From contig JAEYDL010000033.1 in assembly GCA_023403845.1 (NCBI GenBank), forward strand, positions 62,001-126,000: a stretch of DNA of 64,000 nt, read 5' to 3'. The notes beneath the pieces are model-generated. The model had not been told where the DNA came from, made no database searches, and saw nothing but the letters and a program-made list of their open reading frames with translations. The stretch's first letter is position 1. The number at the start of each line of letters is the position of its first letter. A program made the translations under genes and the position numbers. Source of the stretch: Pseudomonadota bacterium. Its GTDB lineage: Bacteria > Desulfobacterota > Desulfovibrionia > Desulfovibrionales > Desulfovibrionaceae. Of this stretch, positions 16,553 through 33,464 are shown in pieces.

Positions 16553-16695
16553 CTGGTACGGTTAGAGGAACTGCTTCATTGAACGTCCGCCCGTCGCTTC
16601 GAGAACAGACGCCCTTCCGGCTCTTCCGAAGATGGCCGGAAATGCAATCCCGAAAAGTTCCGGAGGGACAGCATGATGCATATTTGCTTGGTTTG
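16553..16695 (-). other. Leader/promoter region of the ilvB cluster
   Basis: On the minus strand a consensus -35 TTGACA (plus 16694-16699) is followed by only poor -10 candidates (CATCAT or CATGCT). The leader can fold through TTCCGGC...GCCGGAA (16615-16641), enclosing a smaller palindrome. No branched-chain-rich leader peptide and no T-box motif were seen. Confidence 0.4.
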
Positions 16696-18738
16696 TCAAG
16701 GCGCTACGGCTTCAGAGACTTTTTTGTTGTTGTACAGGAGGTACTTGGAGACGTTGTAGAAATCGTTCGCCCACTGGCGCATGTGGGCCGCACGCTCCGG
16801 TTCGCTTTCGACGAGATTGCGCAGGACAGGATCCTCCAGACTGTACATGCCCTCGGTTTCCGCGAAGGTGTAGCAGTAGCCGTCTTCCACCAGCTTCACG
16901 ATGGACTCGGCGCTGCCGCCGATGAACTGGCGCGCGTCGTGCCGGGTATCCGGGGCAAGGAGGTTTCTGCCCAGCGCGTTGTACCTGTAGGGAATGCCTG
17001 CGAGGGAGGCCAGCGTGGGGAAGATGTCCGGCTGGCCGCACGGGCGGTCGTCCGTACCGATTTCAAGGAGGCCGGCCTCGGTCAGTCCGGGAGCGTAGAT
17101 GAGCATGGGCGTATTGTAGGCATGCAGGCCGCAGGCCACGTATCCGGGGGACATGTTGCCAGGGAGATCGGTCAGGCCATGATCGCCGAAAACGGCGAAT
17201 ATGGTGTTCCTGAACCATGGCTCTCCGCTTGCCAGCCGGAAGAATTCGCCAAGAGCATGATCGGCGAAGCGCATGGAATTGTATTCGTCCGCCCCGGTGA
17301 AGCCGTAGTTTTTCAGCGTTTCCTCGGAAGGCGTTCTGGTCTGGAATCCCGCGTTGTCGTCCGGAATGGTGTAGGGACGATGATAGCCCGCCGTCTGGAT
17401 GACGGCCACGAAGGGTTTCGTCTGCCTGTCGAAGACGCCGACCGCCTCGCGGAACAGGCTGAGGTCCGAGATGCCCCATACGTCCACGTTGGGAGCCTCC
17501 CAGGCGCCTTCCTCCATCAGATGCAACCCTTCCACGTTATGGTCGAGAACACCGCGTATGTTGGCCCAGCTGGCGCTGCCGCCGATCATGTAGAATTTTT
17601 CGTATCCCTTGAATTCGTTCATCATCAGCGCCTGGTCCACCAGAGCGGGATTCCGCGAGCTGGTGCCGCCGGAACGGTTTACGTCCGGGATGCCGGTCAT
17701 GGTGGTGAAGACGGCCCGGGCCGTGGTCCGGGTAGGCGCGAAGAACAGCGGATAGTAGCGGGATTTTTTGGACAGGGCGAGAAGGTTCGGCGTGGGGTCG
17801 TCCGGATGAGCCGTTTTGTCCGGCGCAAAGGAGGTCTTGGGGAAGGACAGGGACTCCATGATGATCACCACCACGTTGAGCGGCTGCTTCTGTTCGGCAG
17901 AGGGGGTTCCGGAAACACGACGAACGAAATCGAGTCTGTCCGCGTCGGGATTTTTCACACCCAGCCACTGGGCGACGCGAGGATAGCTGTCCCGAGTCGC
18001 GGTCATGTCCGGTCTGGTTCCCCGTGCGGACTTGAACGTATCCCGAAGATTCTGGATGGGGTTGAGGGCCAGCGTGGCCATGTTCGGGTCGGTGCTGAAA
18101 TAGGCGTTGCTCCAGCGCAGAGGGAAGAAGTTGGAGCTGATCTGACCATAGGCCAGCAGAAAGAGTGCGACGAAGGCGAAGACCGTCCAGCCCGTGCGGG
18201 CCTTCCAGCCCAGACGGGGCGTAATGTCGTGCGTTCGCAGAACCCGGCTGAAGAGCAGGGCGTAGAGCGTGGTTACGGCAAGCATGGCGAGGGCGATGGG
18301 AATGACCGGGTAGGACTCCCAGACCATGTTGCCGGCGATGTCCGGGTTGCCCGCAAATTCGAACAGCGTGGCGTCCACGCGCTGGTTCATGTAGAAATAC
18401 CAGCCGAAGTCGATCACATAAACAAGGACCGCACCGAAGAAAACCAGCGTGTACACGGCGGCGATCGCACGACGGAACCATGCCCGGTCAAGGGTCCGTT
18501 CCAGTGGAGGAATGCCGAGGACAAGCGCTGCGGGGATGAGATCCAGAACAACCATGCGGATGTCGAATTTCATGCCGATATACAGGGCGTTGGCGATGTC
18601 TGCGGGCGGGTTGGCGCTGATGCTTTTCCAGAGCAGCGCGAGCATGGCGCAACGGGCCAGAAGGAGGACGGCCAGCGTCCCGAGAAACAATTTTGAAATG
18701 CTTTTGATGAATGGCGGGATATGGAGTGGAGTTTTCAT
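16696..18738 (-). CDS. LtaS/OpgB-like membrane sulfatase-fold phosphotransferase
   Basis: The 680-residue protein (start MKTPLHIPPFIK chosen because it leads directly into the first membrane segment; no good ribosome site) has about five N-terminal transmembrane helices in the first ~200 residues, then a large extracytoplasmic alkaline-phosphatase-superfamily domain. Motifs include VVIIMESLSFPKTSF with the metal-binding Glu, TRTTARAVF carrying the candidate catalytic threonine (about residue 338), and VFGDHGLTD (about 516). Relatives transfer phosphoglycerol or phosphoethanolamine onto glycans or glycolipids. In a Gram-negative cell a periplasmic-glucan (OpgB-like) or LPS decoration role is likelier than lipoteichoic acid. 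It lies 43 bp after murJ, probably co-transcribed. Confidence 0.82.
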   Translation of the reverse strand: MKTPLHIPPFIKSISKLFLGTLAVLLLARCAMLALLWKSISANPPADIANALYIGMKFDIRMVVLDLIPAALVLGIPPLERTLDRAWFRRAIAAVYTLVFFGAVLVYVIDFGWYFYMNQRVDATLFEFAGNPDIAGNMVWESYPVIPIALAMLAVTTLYALLFSRVLRTHDITPRLGWKARTGWTVFAFVALFLLAYGQISSNFFPLRWSNAYFSTDPNMATLALNPIQNLRDTFKSARGTRPDMTATRDSYPRVAQWLGVKNPDADRLDFVRRVSGTPSAEQKQPLNVVVIIMESLSFPKTSFAPDKTAHPDDPTPNLLALSKKSRYYPLFFAPTRTTARAVFTTMTGIPDVNRSGGTSSRNPALVDQALMMNEFKGYEKFYMIGGSASWANIRGVLDHNVEGLHLMEEGAWEAPNVDVWGISDLSLFREAVGVFDRQTKPFVAVIQTAGYHRPYTIPDDNAGFQTRTPSEETLKNYGFTGADEYNSMRFADHALGEFFRLASGEPWFRNTIFAVFGDHGLTDLPGNMSPGYVACGLHAYNTPMLIYAPGLTEAGLLEIGTDDRPCGQPDIFPTLASLAGIPYRYNALGRNLLAPDTRHDARQFIGGSAESIVKLVEDGYCYTFAETEGMYSLEDPVLRNLVESEPERAAHMRQWANDFYNVSKYLLYNNKKVSEAVAP

Positions 18739-18781
18739 GACGGCAGAGTAGTTCCGGAGGGCAAAAAAGGGAAGTCCCCCC

Positions 18782-20398
18782 TCAGATCGTTTTTCTTTTT
18801 TTCCGGAGCAGCGCAAGGAACGTGTTGCGGTCCCCGATCAGCAGAATGAAGGCGTAGGACAGGACACCTGCAGGAATGGAGACTCCCAGCGCGACGATGG
18901 GAGGCTGGGATGAACAGAGCGTTACGGCCCACGTTGCGGATGCGAAGGTGCATGCCGTTCCCAGCAGCATGGGAGCCAGCGAGCGAAGACGCAAGGGGGG
19001 GGCAAGGCGTCCAAGTCCCCGGCGCAGCAGCCAGACGTTACACCACAGGCCGAGCGAAACGCCCAGCGGAGGTCCCCACGGTCCGATCGTGAGCAGAAGC
19101 GCAAAGCCAGAGATCAGGGTGACGAGCAGAGCGGGCAGCGCCGCCCGGAGGGGCGTCTGCACATCCCGCAGGGCCTGACAGGCGGCCAGCAGCGGGCGGG
19201 AGAGGGCATAGGCGGGCAGTCCGGGGGCGTAGGCACACAGGGCAAGCGCAGTGGCGTGCACGGCTTCGGCATCGAAGGCTCCATGTCCGAGAACGAGCGA
19301 GACCAGAGGAATCGCCACGGCCGCCAGGCCTGCCGCAGCAGGGAGATTCAGACTCAGAGAAAGGTGCTGGGCCCGGGCTGTTTCCGCAACGAAGGCTGAA
19401 GATTCGAGGCCGTTTTCCTGTACCGGGACATCCGGTGAAGGCGTGCTGACTTCGCCGGCCAGCGCCGCAAGACGCGGCGCGGCGGCCATGCCCGTCGCCG
19501 CTCCCAGAACGCCCAGAGGGAATTCCAGCAGGCGTTCGGCATAAAACAGCGAAGCCATATGCCCCTCGGGCAGCAGTGAGGACAGGCCTGAGGCAAGGAG
19601 AAAGGCCAGCTGAGGAACGGCGGCGCCGAGAACGCCCGCCGGGAGACTTCGAAACACGGCGCGAACTCGTTCCGGCGCGGGCGGGCATGCCTGCGATTCC
19701 TGGCGACGCAGGAGACGGGTTGCGGGAAGCAGGCAGAGCCATTGCAGCAGGCCGCCGCAGAGCACGCCGCAGGCAAGGAGCATCCCCGCCTGTCGGGGAG
19801 GCAGAGCGAGTGCCGGAACCGCCGCTAGCAGAACTGTAAGATTAAACAGGGCGGGCGTCAGGGAGGGGAGCAGAAAAAAGCCTCTGCTGTGCAGTTCGGC
19901 CATGCTTACGGCGGCAAGCATGGCGAACATGGCGTAGGGAATACAGATCTGGAACAGAAGGACGGCCTCGTCCAGTACTTCCGGACGGGAAAGCAGACCC
20001 GGCGCGGTCAGGGGCATGATCAGACCCGCTCCGAAAACGGCCAGGATGGCGAACAGTCCGGCTCGAACAAGCACGCGACGCCCCACGGCTGAGGCCAGAC
20101 CAGAGCCTCCTTCCAGTCGTTCGCGGACGCAGGCTGCCGTGAGGGTCAGGGAAAGAGTGCCTTCGCCGAACAGGCGTCGGATCATGTACGGCAGACGCAG
20201 CGCCGCCGTGAGCGCGTCTGCCGTTCCCGATCCCCCCAGAATCCAGGCAATGCTGGCGTCTCTGGCGAACCCCAGCAGCCGGGAAAGCAGCGTCCCTCCG
20301 GTAACGACGATGGCGCTGTGCAGCATTTCCCCCGTCTGGCCGGGAGAGGCCGGAGTCTTTGCTGGAGGAGACGCGGGCGCGGCGTTCGACTTGTTCAT
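18782..20398 (-). CDS. murJ: Lipid II flippase
   Basis: Multi-spanning MOP-superfamily membrane protein that moves lipid II to the periplasmic face for peptidoglycan synthesis. The 538-residue sequence has a polar 25-residue N-terminal tail and then the conserved SAIVVTGGTLLSRLLGFARD and LPYMIRRLFGEG blocks typical of MurJ, followed by about 14 hydrophobic segments. A central hydrophilic insertion (around VSTPSPDVPVQENGL) is longer than in E. coli. The start has only a weak ribosome site, so a shorter N-terminus is possible. It precedes the LtaS-like gene, linking both to envelope building. Confidence 0.92.
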   Translation of the reverse strand: MNKSNAAPASPPAKTPASPGQTGEMLHSAIVVTGGTLLSRLLGFARDASIAWILGGSGTADALTAALRLPYMIRRLFGEGTLSLTLTAACVRERLEGGSGLASAVGRRVLVRAGLFAILAVFGAGLIMPLTAPGLLSRPEVLDEAVLLFQICIPYAMFAMLAAVSMAELHSRGFFLLPSLTPALFNLTVLLAAVPALALPPRQAGMLLACGVLCGGLLQWLCLLPATRLLRRQESQACPPAPERVRAVFRSLPAGVLGAAVPQLAFLLASGLSSLLPEGHMASLFYAERLLEFPLGVLGAATGMAAAPRLAALAGEVSTPSPDVPVQENGLESSAFVAETARAQHLSLSLNLPAAAGLAAVAIPLVSLVLGHGAFDAEAVHATALALCAYAPGLPAYALSRPLLAACQALRDVQTPLRAALPALLVTLISGFALLLTIGPWGPPLGVSLGLWCNVWLLRRGLGRLAPPLRLRSLAPMLLGTACTFASATWAVTLCSSQPPIVALGVSIPAGVLSYAFILLIGDRNTFLALLRKKRKTI

Positions 20399-20506
20399 GA
20401 AAATCTCGCAAGTGAAGGTCGGCTTCCGCCGGGATGGCGCGACAGGAAGGCAGCCCGGCGGATGGAGCCGGAAGGGGCGCCCCGGAAGACCGGGGCGACC
20501 GCGCGT

Positions 20507-21622
20507 TCAGACGGTGTACAGTTCCTCGAAGCGCTTTTTGTAGGCTGCCCAGCGGCCTTCGCGGATGGCTGCGCGCGCTCCGCGCACGACATCCAGGAAA
20601 TAGGTCAGATTATGAATGGAGTTGAGCCGGAATGACAACAGTTCCTGCGATACGTAGAGGTGGCGCAGATAGGCCCGGGAAAATGTCCGGCAGGTATAGC
20701 AGTTGCAGGCGGGGTCCAGAGGTCCGTCGTCTTCGGCAAACTCCCGACGCTTGATATTGAGCTTGCCGAGAGACGTGTACAGCGTTCCATTGCGGGCATT
20801 GCGCGTGGGCAGCACGCAGTCGAACATGTCCACTCCGGCATCAATGCCCCGGATGATGTCCAGAGGCGTCCCCACTCCCATGAGGTAACGGGGCTTGGCG
20901 GCGGGGAGCAGCGGGGCTGTGTGGTAGAGCATTTCCATCATGGTGGATTTGCTCTCGCCCACGGACAGTCCTCCGATGGCGTACCCCTCGAAATCGAGGT
21001 CGGTCAGCTGCCGCGCGGATTCCGCACGAAGATCCTTGAACATGCCGCCCTGAACGATCCCGAACAGGAGATTGCCTGCCGTTCCCTTGGGATAGGCCGT
21101 GCGACAGCGTGCCGCCCAGCGGGTGGTCAGACCAAGGGATTTTTCCGCATAGGCATGATCGGCATCGGGATGGACGCACTCGTCGAGCACCATCATGATG
21201 TCCGAATTGAGGTTGCGTTGAATGGAAACCACCTTTTCAGGAGAGAAGAGATGCTTCGAGCCGTCCAGATGGGAACGGAAGGTCACGCCCTCTTCCTTGA
21301 TGGTCCGCAGAGAGGACAGGCTGAATACCTGAAAGCCGCCGCTGTCCGTCAGGATGGGCTTGTTCCAGGAGTTGAAACCGTGCAGACCGCCCCTGCGGGC
21401 AACGAGTTCATCGCCCGGGCGCAGATAAAGATGATAGGTATTGCCGAGGATGATTTCCGCCCCGATGGCGTGCAGGTCGTCGGGGGCAATGGCCTTGACG
21501 CTGCCCACCGTGCCTACAGGCATGAAGATGGGCGTGTCGACCGGTCCGTGGGCCGTCTGCAACGTGCCGGTGCGGGCCGCTCCGTCCGTCGCGTGAATAT
21601 GAAAGGTTCCGGGTACGTTCAT
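20507..21622 (-). CDS. tgt: Queuine tRNA-ribosyltransferase
   Basis: Exchanges guanine-34 for preQ1 in GUN-anticodon tRNAs. The 371-residue length is standard. Nucleophile region LTDSGGFQVFSL has D93; substrate motifs GGLSVGE and MGVGTP follow; the zinc site CNCYTCRTF plus a distal histidine (NSIHNLTYF) lies near the C-terminus. GAGGAG is directly adjacent to the ATG, unusually tight. A -10-like TAGAAT overlaps this region, so the transcript leader may be very short. No queA, yajC or secD is adjacent. Confidence 0.96.
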   Translation of the reverse strand: MNVPGTFHIHATDGAARTGTLQTAHGPVDTPIFMPVGTVGSVKAIAPDDLHAIGAEIILGNTYHLYLRPGDELVARRGGLHGFNSWNKPILTDSGGFQVFSLSSLRTIKEEGVTFRSHLDGSKHLFSPEKVVSIQRNLNSDIMMVLDECVHPDADHAYAEKSLGLTTRWAARCRTAYPKGTAGNLLFGIVQGGMFKDLRAESARQLTDLDFEGYAIGGLSVGESKSTMMEMLYHTAPLLPAAKPRYLMGVGTPLDIIRGIDAGVDMFDCVLPTRNARNGTLYTSLGKLNIKRREFAEDDGPLDPACNCYTCRTFSRAYLRHLYVSQELLSFRLNSIHNLTYFLDVVRGARAAIREGRWAAYKKRFEELYTV

Positions 21623-21726
21623 CTCCTCATTCTAGCGGGAAAGAGATCTTTTGAAAAGTACGCCACGGCGGAAGGAAAGACGGCAGAATGGGGCGAGGAG
21701 GTCGACCATTCCGTTATTTTCCGGAA

Positions 21727-22857
21727 TCAGCGACGTTCCGCTCTCTTCCGCAGTTCGCGCAGGAACGTCCGGGTTCGTCTTGAGGTCGGACTGAAGAACG
21801 CCTTGACCTGGCGTCGGATGGTGTGAAAGGCGTTGCCCTTGTCGATGGCGTGGGAGGGACGTCGGCTCAGTCTTTCCAGAATGGCATGGGCGGTTTCCAT
21901 ATTTCCATTACGCAGCGCCGACGCCAGAGGGACAAGATCCCTGTTGGGCTTCAGTTCCGGGGCCAGAAACGAACCTTCGAACCATTCGGGGCTGGTTTCC
22001 TGGAAAAGTTCCCGGCCAAGCTGAAGGGCCCGCTCCCTCCAGCGGCTGTCCGGCCCCGTCATGCGTGGCGCGATGTTCTTGATATCCCGCCAGTAGTTTT
22101 CGTTCAGGTATTTTACGAACGGCTTGACCTTTCCCGCAGGAAGGAGAATCTCCTTCACGGCATTGAAGTGGGCCAGCTCATGTTCGATTTCCGTTTCCAG
22201 AGAGGCATGGGCGGACTTATGCTCCTGCCGGAAGAAGTACAGGCTGTCGGCGCATTGGGAGAAGGCGTCGACGCGCGTCAGCGTATCGTACATGATGCAG
22301 ACATCCTGTCCCAGCCTGAAGGAGGGATGCGCGAACGGCCCGCCGTTCTTTCCCGTTCTCAGGAAGGGCAGCGAGAAGATCCAGCGCCAGACCACCTTGC
22401 TTTTCCAGTACTCGGGAGAGGAGTCGAACGAAAGTCTGGAGGCAGCTGGGTGGGGAAAATAGCGTCGGGTATTGCAGGTCCTGTCCGAAAAGACGATCGC
22501 GTTGGCGCAGACCATATCCACCTGATCTTGCTCCGCTTGGGCGAGCATGCGTTCGGCAAAGACAGGTGAAAGAAAATCGTCGGCGTCGAGCCAGGTGATG
22601 AAATCCCCATGAGCTTCATCCTGTCCTTTCTGACGTGCCTTGCCGAGTCCCTGATTGAACTGGCGGACATGGCGGACTCGGGAATCCAGTCGGGCATATC
22701 TGTCCGCTATTTCACCACTCTTGTCGGTTGACCCGTCATTGATGACAAGAATTTCTATGTCGCGATGCGTTTGCCATAGACAGGATTCAATGGCCGCAGG
22801 CAGCCAGCGTTCCATATTGTAGGTCGGAATGGCGATGGACAGTATCGACATGGGCAT
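21727..22857 (-). CDS. Family 2 glycosyltransferase
   Basis: The GT-A fold N-terminal domain is clear: LSIAIPTYNMERWL at the start, VINDGSTDKSGEIADRY, and TWLDADDFL with the metal-binding DxD near residue 87. It has 376 residues from MPMSIL; another ATG two codons later is equally possible, and the ribosome site (AGAG) is weak. The C-terminal ~200 residues are charged and lack membrane segments, so it is a soluble or peripheral enzyme, probably adding a sugar to LPS core, O-antigen or another surface glycan. It is a single gene, so neither donor nor acceptor can be named. Confidence 0.85.
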   Translation of the reverse strand: MPMSILSIAIPTYNMERWLPAAIESCLWQTHRDIEILVINDGSTDKSGEIADRYARLDSRVRHVRQFNQGLGKARQKGQDEAHGDFITWLDADDFLSPVFAERMLAQAEQDQVDMVCANAIVFSDRTCNTRRYFPHPAASRLSFDSSPEYWKSKVVWRWIFSLPFLRTGKNGGPFAHPSFRLGQDVCIMYDTLTRVDAFSQCADSLYFFRQEHKSAHASLETEIEHELAHFNAVKEILLPAGKVKPFVKYLNENYWRDIKNIAPRMTGPDSRWRERALQLGRELFQETSPEWFEGSFLAPELKPNRDLVPLASALRNGNMETAHAILERLSRRPSHAIDKGNAFHTIRRQVKAFFSPTSRRTRTFLRELRKRAERR

Positions 22858-23382
22858 GCTCTGTGGAATTGAATGAACGGCAGAGAGATACCCAAAAAAT
22901 AACACAAGAAATGGAAAAATAAAATCAAAAAGATATACCTCGTTCCTTGCAGGGAAAATCAGGAATAAGACAATGAATATTAGTCGGTTGGGTATGCGTC
23001 ATCACGCTGAAGATGTACGATTGCGAAAGCGTTTCGTCATATGGCCGGAGATGAATGTTCTTTCTGTGACCTGCAAGGTGGAAAACGCGCACCCAGAATT
23101 TTTCTACCCGTGCCGTGATGAACCTTTTCGGCGCTGAAGCCTTTTGGGGCGGCCGTCGCATGCATAACCAGACCGGTTCATGAAGACCGTGCTGCCGGGG
23201 AATGTTCCTCGGCGACATGATATGGGGCAGGCTCCCCGGGCATCGGTTTCATGGGGGGATGAGCCAGGGGCACCGTGGGCGTCGATAGTTTCGAAGTTCT
23301 GGAAGGGGGGGAGCGGACCCGCCACCGGTGCGGCGGTTCATCGTCTGTGTTCGCGGACGGGGCGTTCACACACTGAACCGAC
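22858..23382. other. Non-coding stretch between the glycosyltransferase and rpoC
   Basis: About 525 bp without a supported gene. The part at 22895-22945 is strikingly AT-rich compared with its surroundings and includes a minus-strand TTGATT and GTTATT-like pair, a plausible promoter region for the glycosyltransferase. I see nothing recognisable between 22960 and 23380. Confidence 0.5.
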
Positions 23383-23416
23383 AAAAAGGCTCCCCTCCGA
23401 AAAACGGAGAGGAGCC
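23383..23416 (-). terminator. Terminator of rpoBC
   Basis: A 12-position stem with one mismatch (23388-23399 with 23405-23416) is followed on the minus strand by TTTTT (plus 23383-23387), 40 bp beyond the rpoC stop. Confidence 0.9.
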
Positions 23417-23456
23417 ATGGAGAGCCGGAGAAAACCTCCGGCCGGTAAACTGTCAT

Positions 23457-27626
<4,170 letters not shown>

Positions 27627-27730
27627 ATATGTGTACTCCCTGTGGATTGAGGGAAAATGGTTCCCGGCTGGCCGGGAATGCTCGAATCGGGCGGCATGCA
27701 GGGCCGTCCGATTCGGGCCGTGGAAGGCGC

Positions 27731-27767
27731 GTCCTTCGTGAAGGACGGGGAGGGGCGGACCCCTCCC
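27731..27767 (-). other. Two adjacent hairpins in the rpoB-rpoC gap
   Basis: GTCCTTC (27731-27737) pairs with GAAGGAC (27740-27746), and immediately beside it GGGAGGGG (27748-27755) pairs with CCCCTCCC (27760-27767). Neither is followed by a U run on the minus strand, so they look like mRNA-processing or stability elements rather than terminators. Confidence 0.6.
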
Positions 27768-27773
27768 TCGGAA

Positions 27774-31931
<4,158 letters not shown>

Positions 31932-32138
31932 CATTTCACCTCTGAGAAGGTTGGTCGGCAGGAACCGGAGCGGGGCGGGTTGCACGCTCGCGGCTATCAT
32001 TTATCTATAAAAACACAACAAGGTCGACAACATGTGTCCCTTCAGAGTCCCTGAAGGGTTGTTGCCGACTGGTGCTACCTGTGTTAAGATGAGGTATTGA
32101 AACAGATCTCACCTCTGCTCGTGTCGTGTGAACTTGAA

Positions 32139-32167
32139 AAGATACGAATTTGCCGCGACATTGGCAA
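32139..32167 (-). promoter_or_regulatory. Candidate rpoBC promoter
   Basis: On the minus strand TTGCCA (plus 32162-32167) and TATCTT (plus 32139-32144) are 17 bp apart. The start point would lie near 32132, giving a leader of about 200 nt before rpoB. Confidence 0.6.
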
Positions 32168-32416
32168 GTCTTTTTTGTGCGCGAACTCGATTTTTCGTGA
32201 AAAATATTTAAGACGGGCACGATTCTTGAATAGGCATTTCCCGATGTCTTTCCGTGGCTTCACAGCCCGGCTGAACCTCCTTTGAATTTCCCTTTTTCTG
32301 ATTCGTCGTTTCATGGCTTGCCTGTCGCTCATGGCGCATGCCGGCCTTCCCGCATGGTTTCCCCTTTATTGCTCTGTTTCAGCCTGCGTGTCCGCAGGAA
32401 CGGGGAGGGACGGTCT

Positions 32417-32436
32417 TCTCTCTCTCTCTCTCTCTC
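32417..32436 (+). repeat. (TC)10 dinucleotide repeat
   Basis: Ten uninterrupted TC units (GA on the transcribed strand) in the non-coding rplL-rpoB gap. Such tracts are slippage-prone; here it could change spacing only, as it lies in no supported gene. Confidence 0.9.
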
Positions 32437-32971
32437 TTACAACGCTGTTGTTTTCCTGTCGGAAAGAACGCCTGCGAATGTGTTTTCCCCTGTACGGACA
32501 GAGGAGGAGCGCCACCGCGCTTCCCGCTTCGGTTATCTCGCTGCTGGCTGAATGGTTTTTCCGCGTCGCCTGCTGTAATGCGTTTTTCTGTTCAGGGGGG
32601 ATTCTTGTCCGAACGGCGGACTGTCCATGGCGACGGGCTGTCCGCTTCCGAGGCGGCACCATTCCCGTTCCGGGAGATCCGCTTCAGCATTCTCTCAGAC
32701 AAGGTGAAGAGGAAGGACAGGCACCCGGTCGGATTCCTGAACTCCGGGAAATGCCGTCGGAATTTTCTGAAAGGGGCTTTGAAGACGAGGAGGGAGTTCG
32801 TCGAACAAGTTCCAGACCGGAATGTGTTGCTGCTCTCATGAGCTGGAGCCAGGGCGACGCTGGAGGAGGTCTTTTTTCTCCTTCATGCGGGACTTTCGCA
32901 CGCTTTCTGAACGCTGGGGGGAGAAGCACAGGGAGGAAGGCAACCGGCTGGCGGCGTCGGGGAGAGGAGAT

Positions 32972-33003
32972 AAAAAAGGCGGCGCAGGATGACCTGCGCC
33001 GCC
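32972..33003 (-). terminator. Terminator/attenuator after rplL
   Basis: A perfect 11-bp GC-rich stem (32978-32988 with 32993-33003) is followed on the minus strand by TTTTTTA, 22 bp beyond the rplL stop. It resembles the partial terminator between rplL and rpoB in E. coli but looks stronger. Confidence 0.9.
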
Positions 33004-33025
33004 CAGGAATCCGCAAAAAGCGAAC

Positions 33026-33409
33026 TTACTTCACTTCGACGACAGCGCCGGCTTCGGTGAGCTGCTTCTTGGCTTCTTCGGCGTCTTCCTTGGACACGGC
33101 TTCCTTGATGGTGGAAGGAGCGCCGTCAACCTTTTCCTTGGCTTCCTTCAGACCGAGGCCGGTCAGAGCGCGGACAACCTTGATGACGCCGATCTTGTTG
33201 GCGCCGGTTTCCTTCAGGATAACGTCGAATTCGGTCTTTTCTTCAACTTCTTCAGCAGCGCCGGCAGCGGGGGCGGCCATCATCATGCCCACGGCGGGAG
33301 CGGCGGCGGACACGCCGAACTTTTCTTCGAGTTCCTTGATGAATTCGGAGAGTTCGAGAACGGTCATGTTGGAGATAAATTCAACGACTTCTTCTTTGGT
33401 AACGGCCAT
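33026..33409 (-). CDS. rplL: 50S ribosomal protein L7/L12
   Basis: Stalk protein that recruits translation GTPases. The 127-residue acidic sequence has the N-terminal dimerisation helix region (VEFISNMTVLELSEFIKELEEKFGV), an alanine-rich hinge near 36-52, and the conserved C-terminal domain with IGVIKVVRALTGLGLKEAKEKV. It sits 55 bp after rplJ, as expected for the L10-L7/L12 stalk pair, and is followed by a strong terminator. Confidence 0.98.
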   Translation of the reverse strand: MAVTKEEVVEFISNMTVLELSEFIKELEEKFGVSAAAPAVGMMMAAPAAGAAEEVEEKTEFDVILKETGANKIGVIKVVRALTGLGLKEAKEKVDGAPSTIKEAVSKEDAEEAKKQLTEAGAVVEVK

Positions 33410-33464
33410 GGGATTGCTCCTTTAGATTCTTTGGCTTGGTTGATTGGTAGCTTGCCTGTACAGG

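Larger units (their letters stand above)
32001..32971. other. Long non-coding gap between rplL and rpoB
   Basis: Nearly 1 kb separates genes that are usually a few hundred bases apart. On the minus strand it contains, in order, the rplL terminator, an unassigned 500-bp stretch with a (TC)10 tract, and a candidate rpoB promoter; an 8-bp hairpin (CCCTTCAG/CTGAAGGG, plus about 32040-32058) lies in the rpoB leader. Open frames on the plus strand are antisense to rplL or lack any protein-like pattern. Confidence 0.75.

Noticed and set aside
16576..16674. 32-codon leader ORF upstream of ilvB as an attenuator peptide
   Set aside because: It contains no Val or Ile run and only scattered Leu codons, so it does not look like a branched-chain attenuation peptide.
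32313..33425. 370-codon plus-strand frame across the rplL-rpoB gap
   Set aside because: Its second half is antisense to rplL, and the first half includes the (TC)10 tract read as Leu-Ser repeats; no ribosome site.
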